Below, piece by piece: positions 23,771 through 31,669 of a stretch of 46,984 nt of DNA. The stretch is from JBGQBN01 sp041494805 (GTDB lineage Bacteria; Acidobacteriota; Terriglobia; Terriglobales; Acidobacteriaceae), in NCBI GenBank assembly GCA_041494805.1, contig JBGQBN010000032.1, positions 1 to 46,984 on the forward strand. Reading direction: 5' to 3'. The stretch's first letter is position 1. Each line of letters begins with the position of its first letter. The translations under genes were made by a program, and so were the position numbers. The notes under the pieces are model-generated. The model was not told the DNA's origin. It saw nothing but the letters and a program-made list of their open reading frames with translations, and ran no database searches.

Positions 23771-23851
23771 AGCCACGGATTATCACGGATTTCACGGATA
23801 GAGCTCAGGAAGAAAATCCTGATCCGTGTAGATCCGCGAAAATCCGTGGCT
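23771..23851. repeat. CCACGGAT palindromic repeat, copy 2
   Basis: Same ends AGCCACGGAT and ATCCGTGGCT as at 15210, with inner ATCACGGATTTCACGGAT and ATCCGTGTAGATCCGCGAAA (given separately). It again separates convergent genes, overlapping the folK stop by two bases. Confidence 0.85.
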
Positions 23852-24338
23852 AGGTTTTGTTCAGCTTGCGGACTGTCTGTCCCGCCGGCAGTGTGTCCCT
23901 CAATTCGCGAATGGCGCGCTTGAACACGGGATGCCGCACATCAGGCGCGATTTCCGCCAGTGGTTCCAGCACAAAACGCCGCTCGTGCATGGCCGGATGC
24001 GGAATCGTCAGGCCCTTCGTCTCGACGATCGAGCTACCAAACAGAAGGATGTCGATGTCGATCGTGCGGGGGCCATTCTTCTGCAGTCGGTGCCTGCCCA
24101 TCTCTTGCTCCAGATCGAGAATCTCGGCAATTAATTGCTTTGGCATCTTTTCCGTATCCAGCTTGAGGGCACAATTCAGAAACCAGGGCTGGGCGGTGAG
24201 TCCAACGGGTTCAGTTTCGTAGAAAGATGAGACCGCGACCACCTGGCCCAAGGCTGCAAGACGGCCGATCGCGTCATTCAAATTGACTGCCCGGTCTCCG
24301 ACGTTTGAGCCGAGCGAAAGATAAACCAGTTTGTGCAC
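23850..24338 (-). CDS. folK: 6-hydroxymethyl-7,8-dihydropterin pyrophosphokinase
   Basis: FolK transfers pyrophosphate from ATP to 6-hydroxymethyl-7,8-dihydropterin in folate synthesis. Signatures are LVYLSLGSNVGDR, SSFYETEPVG, FLNCALKL, LEQEMGRHR, the ATP/Mg-binding GPRTIDIDIL and IPHPAMHERRFVLEPLAEIAP. The frame is open far upstream, but the family begins at the VYLSLGSN block, so I take the GTG at 24338, giving 162 residues like E. coli FolK. No good ribosome binding site is visible. folP, folB and panB are absent here, so it stands outside a folate cluster. Confidence 0.92.
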   Translation of the reverse strand: MHKLVYLSLGSNVGDRAVNLNDAIGRLAALGQVVAVSSFYETEPVGLTAQPWFLNCALKLDTEKMPKQLIAEILDLEQEMGRHRLQKNGPRTIDIDILLFGSSIVETKGLTIPHPAMHERRFVLEPLAEIAPDVRHPVFKRAIRELRDTLPAGQTVRKLNKT

Positions 24339-24412
24339 TTGCAGGCTAGTTTCCCGTTTCCAGTCCAAACTTTCAAGTAGCCCACGATCCGTTCGCAGCT
24401 GCAAAACCCACG

Positions 24413-24486
24413 TAGGGACAGCCGCCCCTTCGGCTTCGCTCCGGGCAAGGCACCGGCTGTCCAACCGAGCGAAGCTCGGCAGGCCT
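24413..24486. repeat. TAGGGACAGCC palindromic repeat, copy 2
   Basis: TAGGGACAGCCGCCCC is identical over 16 bases to the left end at 21031. It continues with an imperfect arm ACCGGCTGTCC and a GAGCGAAGCTC hairpin. It lies between folK and the receiver-PilZ gene. Confidence 0.6.
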
Positions 24487-24565
24487 AGTCTCCGGCCCCT
24501 TTCAAACGCCTAAGTACCTTAGTCACTTTATGGGCTCCGAGGGGCGGCGCTACCATCAGGGTGCC

Positions 24566-25249
24566 ATGGGCTTGGATTCTCTTCTCCTCAGCCGCGATCC
24601 CCAGGTAATTCGCGTCCTGCGGCCGGCTCTGGAAAAGCTGGCCATCGAAGTCGAAGTCTGCCGGGGGGCCCGTTCGGGCAACGAAATCCTTTCTTCAGAG
24701 AAGTTTGACGCGGTCATCGTCGACTGCGACGACCTGCAAGGTGGGCTGGATGTGCTCCAGGGTCTTCGCAAGGGCACCAGCAACACAAACTCCGTCGCCT
24801 TCGCCATCTTGAACGGTACAACTACGACCCAGAAGGCCTTCGATCTGGGCGCGAATTTCGTCCTGCAAAAACCGGTATCCGCCCTCAACGCCATGCGTTG
24901 TTTCAGCGCCGCCGTGGGATTCATGACCCGCGAGCGCCGCCGCTATTTCCGGCACCCCGTGGAAATCACCGCCACGGTTGTTTTTGGCCAGGGACAGGAA
25001 CTGAAGACCACCACCACCAACATCAGCGAAGGCGGCATGGCCATCCGCTGCCCCGGCCAGCTGCCCAAAGGCGGGATCTTGAAGATGGTTTTCACGCTGC
25101 CCGGATCCCACATGTCGCTGGAACCCAAAGCCGAGGTCGCCTGGGCGGATGGAGCCGGTCGCGCCGGCATCCGCTTCACAGAAATGCCCGACAGTTCGCG
25201 ACAACAACTGGATCGTTGGTTAACCGAACAGCTGGAAAAAACCAAGTAA
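24566..25249 (+). CDS. Receiver-like and PilZ domain protein
   Basis: A 227-aa protein joining a response-regulator-like N-terminus to a PilZ domain. The receiver part has D53 in FDAVIVDCDD as a candidate phosphorylation site and a Lys near 104 in FVLQKPVS. The PilZ domain begins near residue 120 with RERRRYFRHPV (the R-x3-R c-di-GMP motif) and continues with TNISEGGMAIRC (the D/N-x-S-x2-G motif). A cyclic di-GMP effector that may also receive a phosphoryl group is the likely role. The start at 24566 follows a possible GTGCC leader, and a longer frame would begin within the repeat. The GGDEF/HD-GYP enzyme at 31670 could supply the ligand. Confidence 0.85.
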   Translation: MGLDSLLLSRDPQVIRVLRPALEKLAIEVEVCRGARSGNEILSSEKFDAVIVDCDDLQGGLDVLQGLRKGTSNTNSVAFAILNGTTTTQKAFDLGANFVLQKPVSALNAMRCFSAAVGFMTRERRRYFRHPVEITATVVFGQGQELKTTTTNISEGGMAIRCPGQLPKGGILKMVFTLPGSHMSLEPKAEVAWADGAGRAGIRFTEMPDSSRQQLDRWLTEQLEKTK

Positions 25250-25393
25250 CCGTGGAATCCTTCGCACCATCCCCTCTCGTTACCTACCCCGACTGACAGT
25301 TTCCCCGTGCCCGGGTACCCAGGTTGGGACTTGCGGCCGGCAGGACCCGGCCAGCACTCTTAAACTACAAAATCCAAACCAGGTACAGGCCCA

Positions 25394-25624
25394 ATGCTTT
25401 CTATTCATGTGAGGATCGATCGCGCCCAAAGGCTGCTTCGCATGCTTGAAGAGGACGCGCCGCTGTTAGCGATCCGGGTTGCCGAATTGACCCCCGAGTA
25501 CCAGCAGTCCGCCAAGAATCATGCTGCCCAGCTGACCGCACACGCCCGCGCAGAACTGGAGAAGCTGCTCGCCGAGAGCTCTATTTGGGATGCCAACGAC
25601 CCCACTCCCCAAGCTGCAGACTAA
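25394..25624 (+). CDS. Small helical protein of unknown function
   Basis: A 76-aa product that I do not recognise. It is amphipathic and rich in Ala, Leu and Glu, for example RIDRAQRLLRMLEEDAPL and HAAQLTAHARAELEKLLAE, and ends in an acidic tail. Predicted to be helical, no signal peptide or membrane segment. The frame is open with G+C-typical codon usage. There is no clear ribosome binding site. It lies between the receiver-PilZ and lpxC genes and is convergent with lpxC, 28 bases away. It could be spurious. Confidence 0.45.
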   Translation: MLSIHVRIDRAQRLLRMLEEDAPLLAIRVAELTPEYQQSAKNHAAQLTAHARAELEKLLAESSIWDANDPTPQAAD

Positions 25625-25651
25625 TTGAGAACTGGATCACGGCGGTTGTCC

Positions 25652-26557
25652 CTACGCCATCTGTCCGGCGGAGGCGTGGGAAGCTGCCTGAACGGGGCGG
25701 GAATCTTCCTCGACCGTAGTTTCCTCCCACAGCGTGCGCTCGCGCAGGATGCGGGACACCAGGGCGGTGTGCATGGCATGTCCGGCGCGGTCGGCGACGA
25801 CATTCCCCAGGATCTGCTTGCCTAGCAGGGCCAGGTCGCCAATCAGGTCCAGCACTTTGTGGCGCACGAACTCATCGCGGAAGCGCAAGGGAGGATTCAT
25901 CACGCCGTCGCGCGTGAGCACAATCGCATTCTCCGCCGAAGCGCCGCGGATGAGGCCTTGCTGGCGCATAGCATCGGCCTCGTGCAGAAAGCCGAAGGTC
26001 CGCGCCGGAGCGATCTCCGAGAGGTAGTTACCATCTGACAGGTCCACGCGGAAGGTTTCCTTGCCGATCAACCGGTGTGGAAAATTGATAGTGTAGGAAA
26101 CGGAATAGATGTCGGCTGGATAGACCGCGATGAACTTGTCGCCTTCGCGCAGCTCCAGTTCGTGGCGCATGCGGAGGTAGGTCCGCGGCCGGCGTTGCTT
26201 GCGAATTCCGGCCTTGCGGATGGCTTCGACAAAGGGCCGGGCGCTGCCATCGAGGATGGGCAATTCCAGGTTGTCGAGCTCGACGATAGCGTTGTCAATG
26301 CCGCAACCAATAAACGCCGACAGCAAGTGCTCGGTGGTGGAAATCAGAACGCCCTTCTTCATCAAGCTGGTGGCGTAGCTGACGCGGGCGACGTTGCGGC
26401 TGACCGCCTCGACTTCGAAGCCATCGAGGTCGGTCCGGCGGAAGACAACACCGGAGCCGGCAGGTGCGGGCAGGATCCGCAAATGCACCGGAGCACCGCT
26501 GTGCAGACCTACGCCGCGGCATCCCACGGCCGATCGGATTGTTTGCTCGTGTTTCAA
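25652..26557 (-). CDS. lpxC: UDP-3-O-acyl-N-acetylglucosamine deacetylase
   Basis: LpxC removes the acetyl group from UDP-3-O-acyl-GlcNAc, the committed step of lipid A synthesis. The 301-aa protein begins MKHEQTIRSAVGCRGVGLHSG. Zinc ligands are H77 (in STTEHLLSAF), H233 and D237 (in VRHKVLDLIGD); catalytic E76 and H260 (DRAGHAMH) are present, matching E. coli positions 79, 238, 242, 78 and 265. The inserted loop residues and the GASAENAI block are also as expected. Presence implies a lipopolysaccharide-bearing outer membrane. It stands alone with no lpx neighbours. Confidence 0.95.
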   Translation of the reverse strand: MKHEQTIRSAVGCRGVGLHSGAPVHLRILPAPAGSGVVFRRTDLDGFEVEAVSRNVARVSYATSLMKKGVLISTTEHLLSAFIGCGIDNAIVELDNLELPILDGSARPFVEAIRKAGIRKQRRPRTYLRMRHELELREGDKFIAVYPADIYSVSYTINFPHRLIGKETFRVDLSDGNYLSEIAPARTFGFLHEADAMRQQGLIRGASAENAIVLTRDGVMNPPLRFRDEFVRHKVLDLIGDLALLGKQILGNVVADRAGHAMHTALVSRILRERTLWEETTVEEDSRPVQAASHASAGQMA

Positions 26558-26752
26558 ACGCGCTGAACTATGTGGTCTGAAGTGAAGAGATTACAGCTTG
26601 CGAAGAAATGTTGGCTGTGGCAAATAAGCCACAGTCCGTGGCCGCTAGACGACCCCTGCAGGTGTTGTTCTGCAAGAGGTTCGAGATTCAACAAGATGTG
26701 AGCCTTGGCAGTCCACTGCCAGACGTTGGTGTACTTCCAGAGTAACCCCGGC

Positions 26753-27670
26753 TCAGCGTTTCGGCTGCGGCTTCTTGGGATCGTAGGTGACGGTGGCCTC
26801 GAATAAGGAATCGGGAAGGTCCTGGTAGCTCACGCTGTTCAGGAAGTGTTGGTAGGACATCTGGCCGTTTAGGAAACGGGTAAGGGAGTGGGGGGTCATT
26901 ATGCCCTGCACCGGCTTGTAGCCGTCGTAGATTACTTCCTCGACGTTTTTCATTTTGTCGGCCGGATCACGCCACGAAAACCGGGTCTGGATGGGCAGGT
27001 GTGTTGCCTGGTCAAGAAATAGAGTCAGAGAGTCGTTCTGCGCGTCGATAATCGTGACTTGCTCGGCGGGCTTGTTGTCCGTAACCGTGATGCCCTCGTA
27101 GAAGAGGGCGACACCGGGCTCGTTAATCCACTTGCGCAGCGCCCAGTCGAGCGAGTGCTGGCGGCGGCGCAGGAAGTCGGTGTTGGCATTGGCCTCTTCG
27201 GCTGCGGTTCCTTTGTAGGTGATCTCGTAGCCCTTGTCGCCGTTGTGAATGACGACTACGTCGTTCTTGTCCTTTACCTGGTGAGTTACCACGATGACGC
27301 CGACCAAGGGAATGGGAACCAGATAACCACCCCGTTTGATGATTTCCACGCGGTCTTTGTCCGGATAGCTGTAAAAACGTCGGAAGGGAGCCCCGACACT
27401 GTTGCTCTGTCCGTGAAAAAAGCTATAGAAGCGACCCTCTTCGCTTCTCTGCCGCGCAGTGAGATACGCCTGACCGCCCAGGGCCTCAATCGCTTTGTCG
27501 ATGAGAGAGCGCGCTTTGCCGGCATCGTCGGCGCCCGCCGATGGAGTTGCCGGGGCGGGCGAGCCGGCAGTCTGCCCTGCGGCAGAAACAAAAAGCAACG
27601 CCAGCACGAGGAAACAGCTAATAATGGCGTACATAAAGGGGGACCGTCGAGCCGCTATTTTGTCGGACAT
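26753..27670 (-). CDS. Exported protein of unknown function
   Basis: A 305-aa protein that I do not recognise. The first residues (basic ..SDKIAARRSPF, then MYAIISCFLVLALLFVSAAG) form a signal peptide. The mature part is a beta-rich, roughly 250-residue domain with strands such as VEIIKRGGYLVPIPLVGVIV and LTLFLDQATHLPIQTRFSW, similar in layout to the LolA/outer-membrane lipoprotein-binding fold, but no catalytic motif is seen. I use the ATG at 27670, a further ATG at 27634 would start at the hydrophobic core. The C-terminus ends DPKKPQPKR. It lies 37 bases downstream of the SDR gene on the same strand. Confidence 0.65.
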   Translation of the reverse strand: MSDKIAARRSPFMYAIISCFLVLALLFVSAAGQTAGSPAPATPSAGADDAGKARSLIDKAIEALGGQAYLTARQRSEEGRFYSFFHGQSNSVGAPFRRFYSYPDKDRVEIIKRGGYLVPIPLVGVIVVTHQVKDKNDVVVIHNGDKGYEITYKGTAAEEANANTDFLRRRQHSLDWALRKWINEPGVALFYEGITVTDNKPAEQVTIIDAQNDSLTLFLDQATHLPIQTRFSWRDPADKMKNVEEVIYDGYKPVQGIMTPHSLTRFLNGQMSYQHFLNSVSYQDLPDSLFEATVTYDPKKPQPKR

Positions 27671-27707
27671 ACAGTTAGTTGCAGGAGAGCGGGTTCGGGT
27701 GGCCCGG

Positions 27708-28490
27708 CTATCCCACCAGCACCGCGCCGCCATTCACATTGAAGACTTCCCCGGTGACGAACCCGGCATGTTCCGTGCACAAGAACAGAATGGGAACGGC
27801 AATTTCCTCAGGTTTTCCCACCCTGCCTAAAGGAATCGTCGCAAGGATGGCGGTCCGGGTCGTGGGGTCATTCAAAGCCGCTGCTGACATGTCGGTGTTC
27901 ACCCAGCCGGGCGCTACGCAGTTCACATAAATGCCATCGGGAGCGAGCTCGGTGGAGAGTCCCTTCACCATGCTGATGAGCGCACCCTTGGTTGCGGCGT
28001 AGTCGCAGTGAAACGCTTCCCCGCGCTGGCCGGCGGTGGAACTAACCAGCACGATGTGGCCTGCAGCGACGCCGGACTTCCGCTGCGTTTTCATTTGCGC
28101 AACCGAATGCTTGATGAGAGCGAAAACACTGTCCAGATTGATGGCGACCGTGCTGCGCCATTGTGCATCAGACATCCGATCAATGGGCGCATCTTCCGGC
28201 GGCCAGACCCCGTGGTTGGCCACTAGGATGTCCAACCGGCCGAACCGTTTCACCGTGGCGGCGACCAAATCACTCGCGGTCTCCGTGCCGGAAAGGTCGC
28301 AGGCAACGGCGGCGCAACTGCCTTCGCCGAGCTCTCGCACCAGTTGATCGGCCGGCCCCTTAGCTTTCTCGTAGCCAAACAATACGCGCGCGCCCGCCCC
28401 CACAAACATGCGGACCGCAGCCGCGCCGATGCCACGGGCGCCGCCAGTGATGAGGGCAACCCTTCCCGAAATGGAAAGAGAAATAGCCAT
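27708..28490 (-). CDS. Short-chain dehydrogenase/reductase (FabG-like)
   Basis: A 260-aa classical SDR. The cofactor motif is TGGARGIG (residues 15-22), the N-A-G equivalent is VANHGV near 90, and the catalytic set is S150 or S151, Y164 and K168 in VSSTAG and CDYAATKG. VAPGWVNTDM is the usual C-terminal signature. NADP preference is suggested by the basic residues in the beta-2 region but is not certain. It could act on a beta-ketoacyl-ACP, but many FabG-like enzymes use other substrates. It probably shares a transcript with the exported protein that follows. Confidence 0.9.
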   Translation of the reverse strand: MAISLSISGRVALITGGARGIGAAAVRMFVGAGARVLFGYEKAKGPADQLVRELGEGSCAAVACDLSGTETASDLVAATVKRFGRLDILVANHGVWPPEDAPIDRMSDAQWRSTVAINLDSVFALIKHSVAQMKTQRKSGVAAGHIVLVSSTAGQRGEAFHCDYAATKGALISMVKGLSTELAPDGIYVNCVAPGWVNTDMSAAALNDPTTRTAILATIPLGRVGKPEEIAVPILFLCTEHAGFVTGEVFNVNGGAVLVG

Positions 28491-28761
28491 GATGGGACGA
28501 TTTCCAGTTCTAGGTTACCAGAGGATAGCCGCGGCAGATGCACTGCCGGTATGAGCACTGTGTTTAAGAAATTTCTCATTCTGCCATTTGATCCAGGGTG
28601 CAGAAACTATGCCAGCGAGAGTTCCGGAAGCCGCTGCCGTACCTGCCTCCAAACTCGCTTTCCATTAAAGAAGAACTCACTACCCGCCGAAGAAGTCTGC
28701 CAGGGGCCTAAGTTCGCCCATCGCTCTGGAATTACCTAGTCGCTTACTTGCGGAGGCATAT

Positions 28762-30771
28762 GTGGAAGTTCTTGCGACCCAAACGAGAGGTCCACGTGGA
28801 GTCTTTGGGCTGGCAGATTCGGCGAGGCTGGGACTCGCCCTTCTTCTGTTGCAGGTGACGTGCTCTGGCCAGCAGCCCGACTATGCCCAACTCGACATTG
28901 AAGACCTGGCAAACATCCAGGTCTCCTCGGCCTCCAAAAAGGCGGAAAGTCTTTCCGGGGCTCCAGCCGCCATTTTCGTGCTCACGGGGGAGGATATCCA
29001 GCGCGGGGGGTTCACCACTCTGCCTGAGGCCTTGCGGATGGTACCTGGGTTGTACGTGGCCCGGACGGACTCGCACATTTGGCAGATTAGTGCCCGTGGA
29101 TTCAGCGATCTGGACAACAACAAGCTGTTGGTTTTGGTGGATGGCCGCAGCGTGTACACGCCGGAAATCGGCAGCGTGTTCTGGGATGTTCTGGATATCC
29201 CGTTGGAAAACATCGACCGGGTTGAAGTGATTCGCGGCCCGGGGGGAACGCTGTGGGGCGCAAATGCGGTAAACGGTGTGATCAACATCGTTACTAAGCG
29301 GTCGGACCAAGCCCAGGGAACCATGGTTTCCACTTCGGGTGATCTCGGAGAAGGCTATACCTCGACCGTCCGCTATGGGGGGCAAATCGGTGCCGGGGTG
29401 AGTTATTACTTGTTTGGAAGAGCCTCCTACTGGGAGCCGCTGCAGTCCCCCTCTGGAGGCGACCTCCCGGACCACCTTGGCATGCCTCAAGCCGGAGCAC
29501 GCCTGGACTGGAATGTTTCCGACAAAGACACCATCAGCCTTGAGGGCGGGGCGTTTGATGCAAGATTTGGCAGCACCCGGTCTCAGACAACAATTCCCGT
29601 TACCAACCTATTGAAAGGTAACGACGTGGTGATTCACTGGAAGCACTCCATCTCCGACCGATCCAGCACCGAGACGACGTCTTATTGCGACTGGTATGCG
29701 CGGTTTGGCGCGCCCGGCGAGATGCGGAACACTTGTGATCTGGAGTTTCAGCACAGTCATGCCTTCAACGACCGCCACTCGTTGATCTGGGGAGGCTCCT
29801 TCTTCAGCACCGGCGATGACCTGTCGCCCGATGCGGCGCCCTACTCGCCGGAGCGCCGGCGCAACAACGTGGTGAGTGGTTTCGCGCAGTATGAGGTTGT
29901 GATCGTACCCAATCGCTTGCGCGTCCTCGGGGGCTCCAAGGTGGAACATAACGGCTACACCGGAGTCGAATACCAGCCGCAGGTCCGCGCCGTCTGGACG
30001 CCCAACAGATCCCATGCTGTGTGGGCAAGCGCCTCGCGGGGTGTCCGGATTCCTTCTCGCAACAACAGCGATTTGCGGCTCTTGGCCCCGGCGGGAGCAG
30101 CGAATGGGATACCGGTGTTTCTGGCCGTAACCGGCAACCCCAATCTGGAATCAGAACGGCTAAAGGCCTATGAGCTCGGGTACCGCTATCAACCGCATCC
30201 GGTTCTCTCGTTCGACCTCGCGACGTATTACAACGACTACCGCGATCTGATCGTCACCCGGCAAGCCGTGCCTGAATTTTTGCCCGACAGAATCATACTG
30301 CACACGCCATTCATCAACGGTCCGGCGGCGCAAAGTCACGGCGCTGAGTTGAGTGCCAAATGGAGACCGTGGTCGCGTTTGAGCATCAGCACTGGGATCA
30401 CGGAACTGCGGGGCAGTAGGGATGCAATCCAAGCTTCGCCGCAGCACATCTTCAACGTGCAATCACGTGTCGATTTGCCCCACAGGGTTGAGTTGGACGC
30501 CGCGCTTTATCACTACGGTGAAGTGCCGCCGGGAAGCGCCAGTCCCACAGCGCCACTGCAAGCCATTCCGACGCTTAATCGCGTCGATCTCGGAACTGCC
30601 TGGCATGTGAAACCTCAATGGACGTTGGCGGTTTGGGGCCGCAATCTGCAATCCGACCGGCATCGTGAAACCCGGGACACCGTCTTCCTTGACCAAGCAG
30701 GAGACGTCCCGCGATCAGTGGTGTTCAAGCTCCTGTGGCAATCAAAGCCTGAGAGCGCCGGTTCCAAATAG
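28762..30771 (+). CDS. TonB-dependent outer membrane receptor
   Basis: A 669-aa TonB-dependent transporter of the BtuB/CirA/colicin-receptor type. A signal peptide LGLALLLLQVTCSGQQ is followed by the plug domain (VSSASKKAESLSGAPAAI, then RVEVIRGPGGTLWGANAVNGVINI), and then ~480 residues of alternating strands forming the barrel. A clear TonB box is hard to place. It probably imports a vitamin, siderophore or sugar. GGAGG lies 5 bases before the GTG start. The gene is directly followed, with only two bases between, by the YfiR-TonB fusion gene, so they are almost certainly co-transcribed. Substrate unknown. Confidence 0.9.
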   Translation: MEVLATQTRGPRGVFGLADSARLGLALLLLQVTCSGQQPDYAQLDIEDLANIQVSSASKKAESLSGAPAAIFVLTGEDIQRGGFTTLPEALRMVPGLYVARTDSHIWQISARGFSDLDNNKLLVLVDGRSVYTPEIGSVFWDVLDIPLENIDRVEVIRGPGGTLWGANAVNGVINIVTKRSDQAQGTMVSTSGDLGEGYTSTVRYGGQIGAGVSYYLFGRASYWEPLQSPSGGDLPDHLGMPQAGARLDWNVSDKDTISLEGGAFDARFGSTRSQTTIPVTNLLKGNDVVIHWKHSISDRSSTETTSYCDWYARFGAPGEMRNTCDLEFQHSHAFNDRHSLIWGGSFFSTGDDLSPDAAPYSPERRRNNVVSGFAQYEVVIVPNRLRVLGGSKVEHNGYTGVEYQPQVRAVWTPNRSHAVWASASRGVRIPSRNNSDLRLLAPAGAANGIPVFLAVTGNPNLESERLKAYELGYRYQPHPVLSFDLATYYNDYRDLIVTRQAVPEFLPDRIILHTPFINGPAAQSHGAELSAKWRPWSRLSISTGITELRGSRDAIQASPQHIFNVQSRVDLPHRVELDAALYHYGEVPPGSASPTAPLQAIPTLNRVDLGTAWHVKPQWTLAVWGRNLQSDRHRETRDTVFLDQAGDVPRSVVFKLLWQSKPESAGSK

Positions 30772-30773
30772 TC

Positions 30774-31658
30774 ATGAGCGCGCGCTACAGACCGCCGGAA
30801 AAGGCAAGGCGAGTACGGCTGGAGACCCGGCCGGGGCGAACCGAATGCAGGTCACCGCGCGGCCGAGTGATTCTACGGATCGGTCTCGTCATGTTCGTGC
30901 TCCACGCTGGGTCCCTGGGGCAGGAACCAAGAACCAAGGAATATCAGGTCAAGGCCGCCTACCTTTACAACTTTGCCAAGTTGGCCAAGTGGCCTAAGCA
31001 GAGTCTGCCCGCCGGACCCTCGCCTCTGGTGATTGGTGTGGTTGGCGGGGACGACGAGTTCGTCGACATTCTGACCAAGACGGTCGGAGGCAGAACGATC
31101 GAAACCCATCCGGTCATTGTGAAACCTGCACCCTCACCGGACGAATTGAAATCGTGCCACATCGTCTTCTTCCGTTCTTCCGAGCGAAAGCGTACCCCGG
31201 GCGCGATCGCAGCCCTGAGCCAGGCAAGCATTCTTCTGGTAGGTGAAGACGAGGCCTTCCTGCGGCAAGGCGGAATGATCAATCTGGTTCTGGAAGGCGG
31301 AAGGGTCCGCTTTGAACTCAATCGGGACGCGTTGGATGGGGCCGACCTCCATTTCAGCCCGCAACTCCTGATGCAGGCCAAGTCGGACTCTGGATCGTCC
31401 AACGCTAGCCCAGGTGCCCGCCAGCTTAAGTCCCAGGTTCCCCCTGAATACCCCGAGATTGCCCGACGAATGCAGCTCAAGGGAACGGTCAACGCAGTAG
31501 CGCTGGTGCGGCCGGATGGAACGGTGAAGGAAGTAAAAGTCATGGGTGGCCACCCTTTACTGGCGGAGGCCCTGGTGCGGGCCGTCATGGGCTGGAAGTA
31601 TGAGCCAGCAACCAAAGAGACGACGGAACCGGTGAAGTTCAACTTCGGGAAGTTTTGA
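30774..31658 (+). CDS. YfiR-like domain fused to a TonB C-terminal domain
   Basis: A 294-aa exported protein. A hydrophobic segment ILRIGLVMFVLHAGSLGQ near residues 33-50 is the signal, which suggests an alternative start at the GTG at 30867. Residues ~55-195 match the YfiR/HmsC-like family (DUF4154): VKAAYLYNFAKLAKWPKQ, LVIGVVGGDDEFVDIL, CHIVFFRSS and RVRFELNRDALDGADLHFS. After a Ser/Asn linker, residues ~215-294 form a TonB C-terminal domain (YPEIARRMQLKGTVNAVALV, VMGWKYEPA). YfiR is a periplasmic repressor of a diguanylate cyclase in Pseudomonas; the TonB_C part would contact the receptor encoded upstream. The combination is unusual to me. Confidence 0.85.
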   Translation: MSARYRPPEKARRVRLETRPGRTECRSPRGRVILRIGLVMFVLHAGSLGQEPRTKEYQVKAAYLYNFAKLAKWPKQSLPAGPSPLVIGVVGGDDEFVDILTKTVGGRTIETHPVIVKPAPSPDELKSCHIVFFRSSERKRTPGAIAALSQASILLVGEDEAFLRQGGMINLVLEGGRVRFELNRDALDGADLHFSPQLLMQAKSDSGSSNASPGARQLKSQVPPEYPEIARRMQLKGTVNAVALVRPDGTVKEVKVMGGHPLLAEALVRAVMGWKYEPATKETTEPVKFNFGKF

Positions 31659-31669
31659 AACGATCGGCG

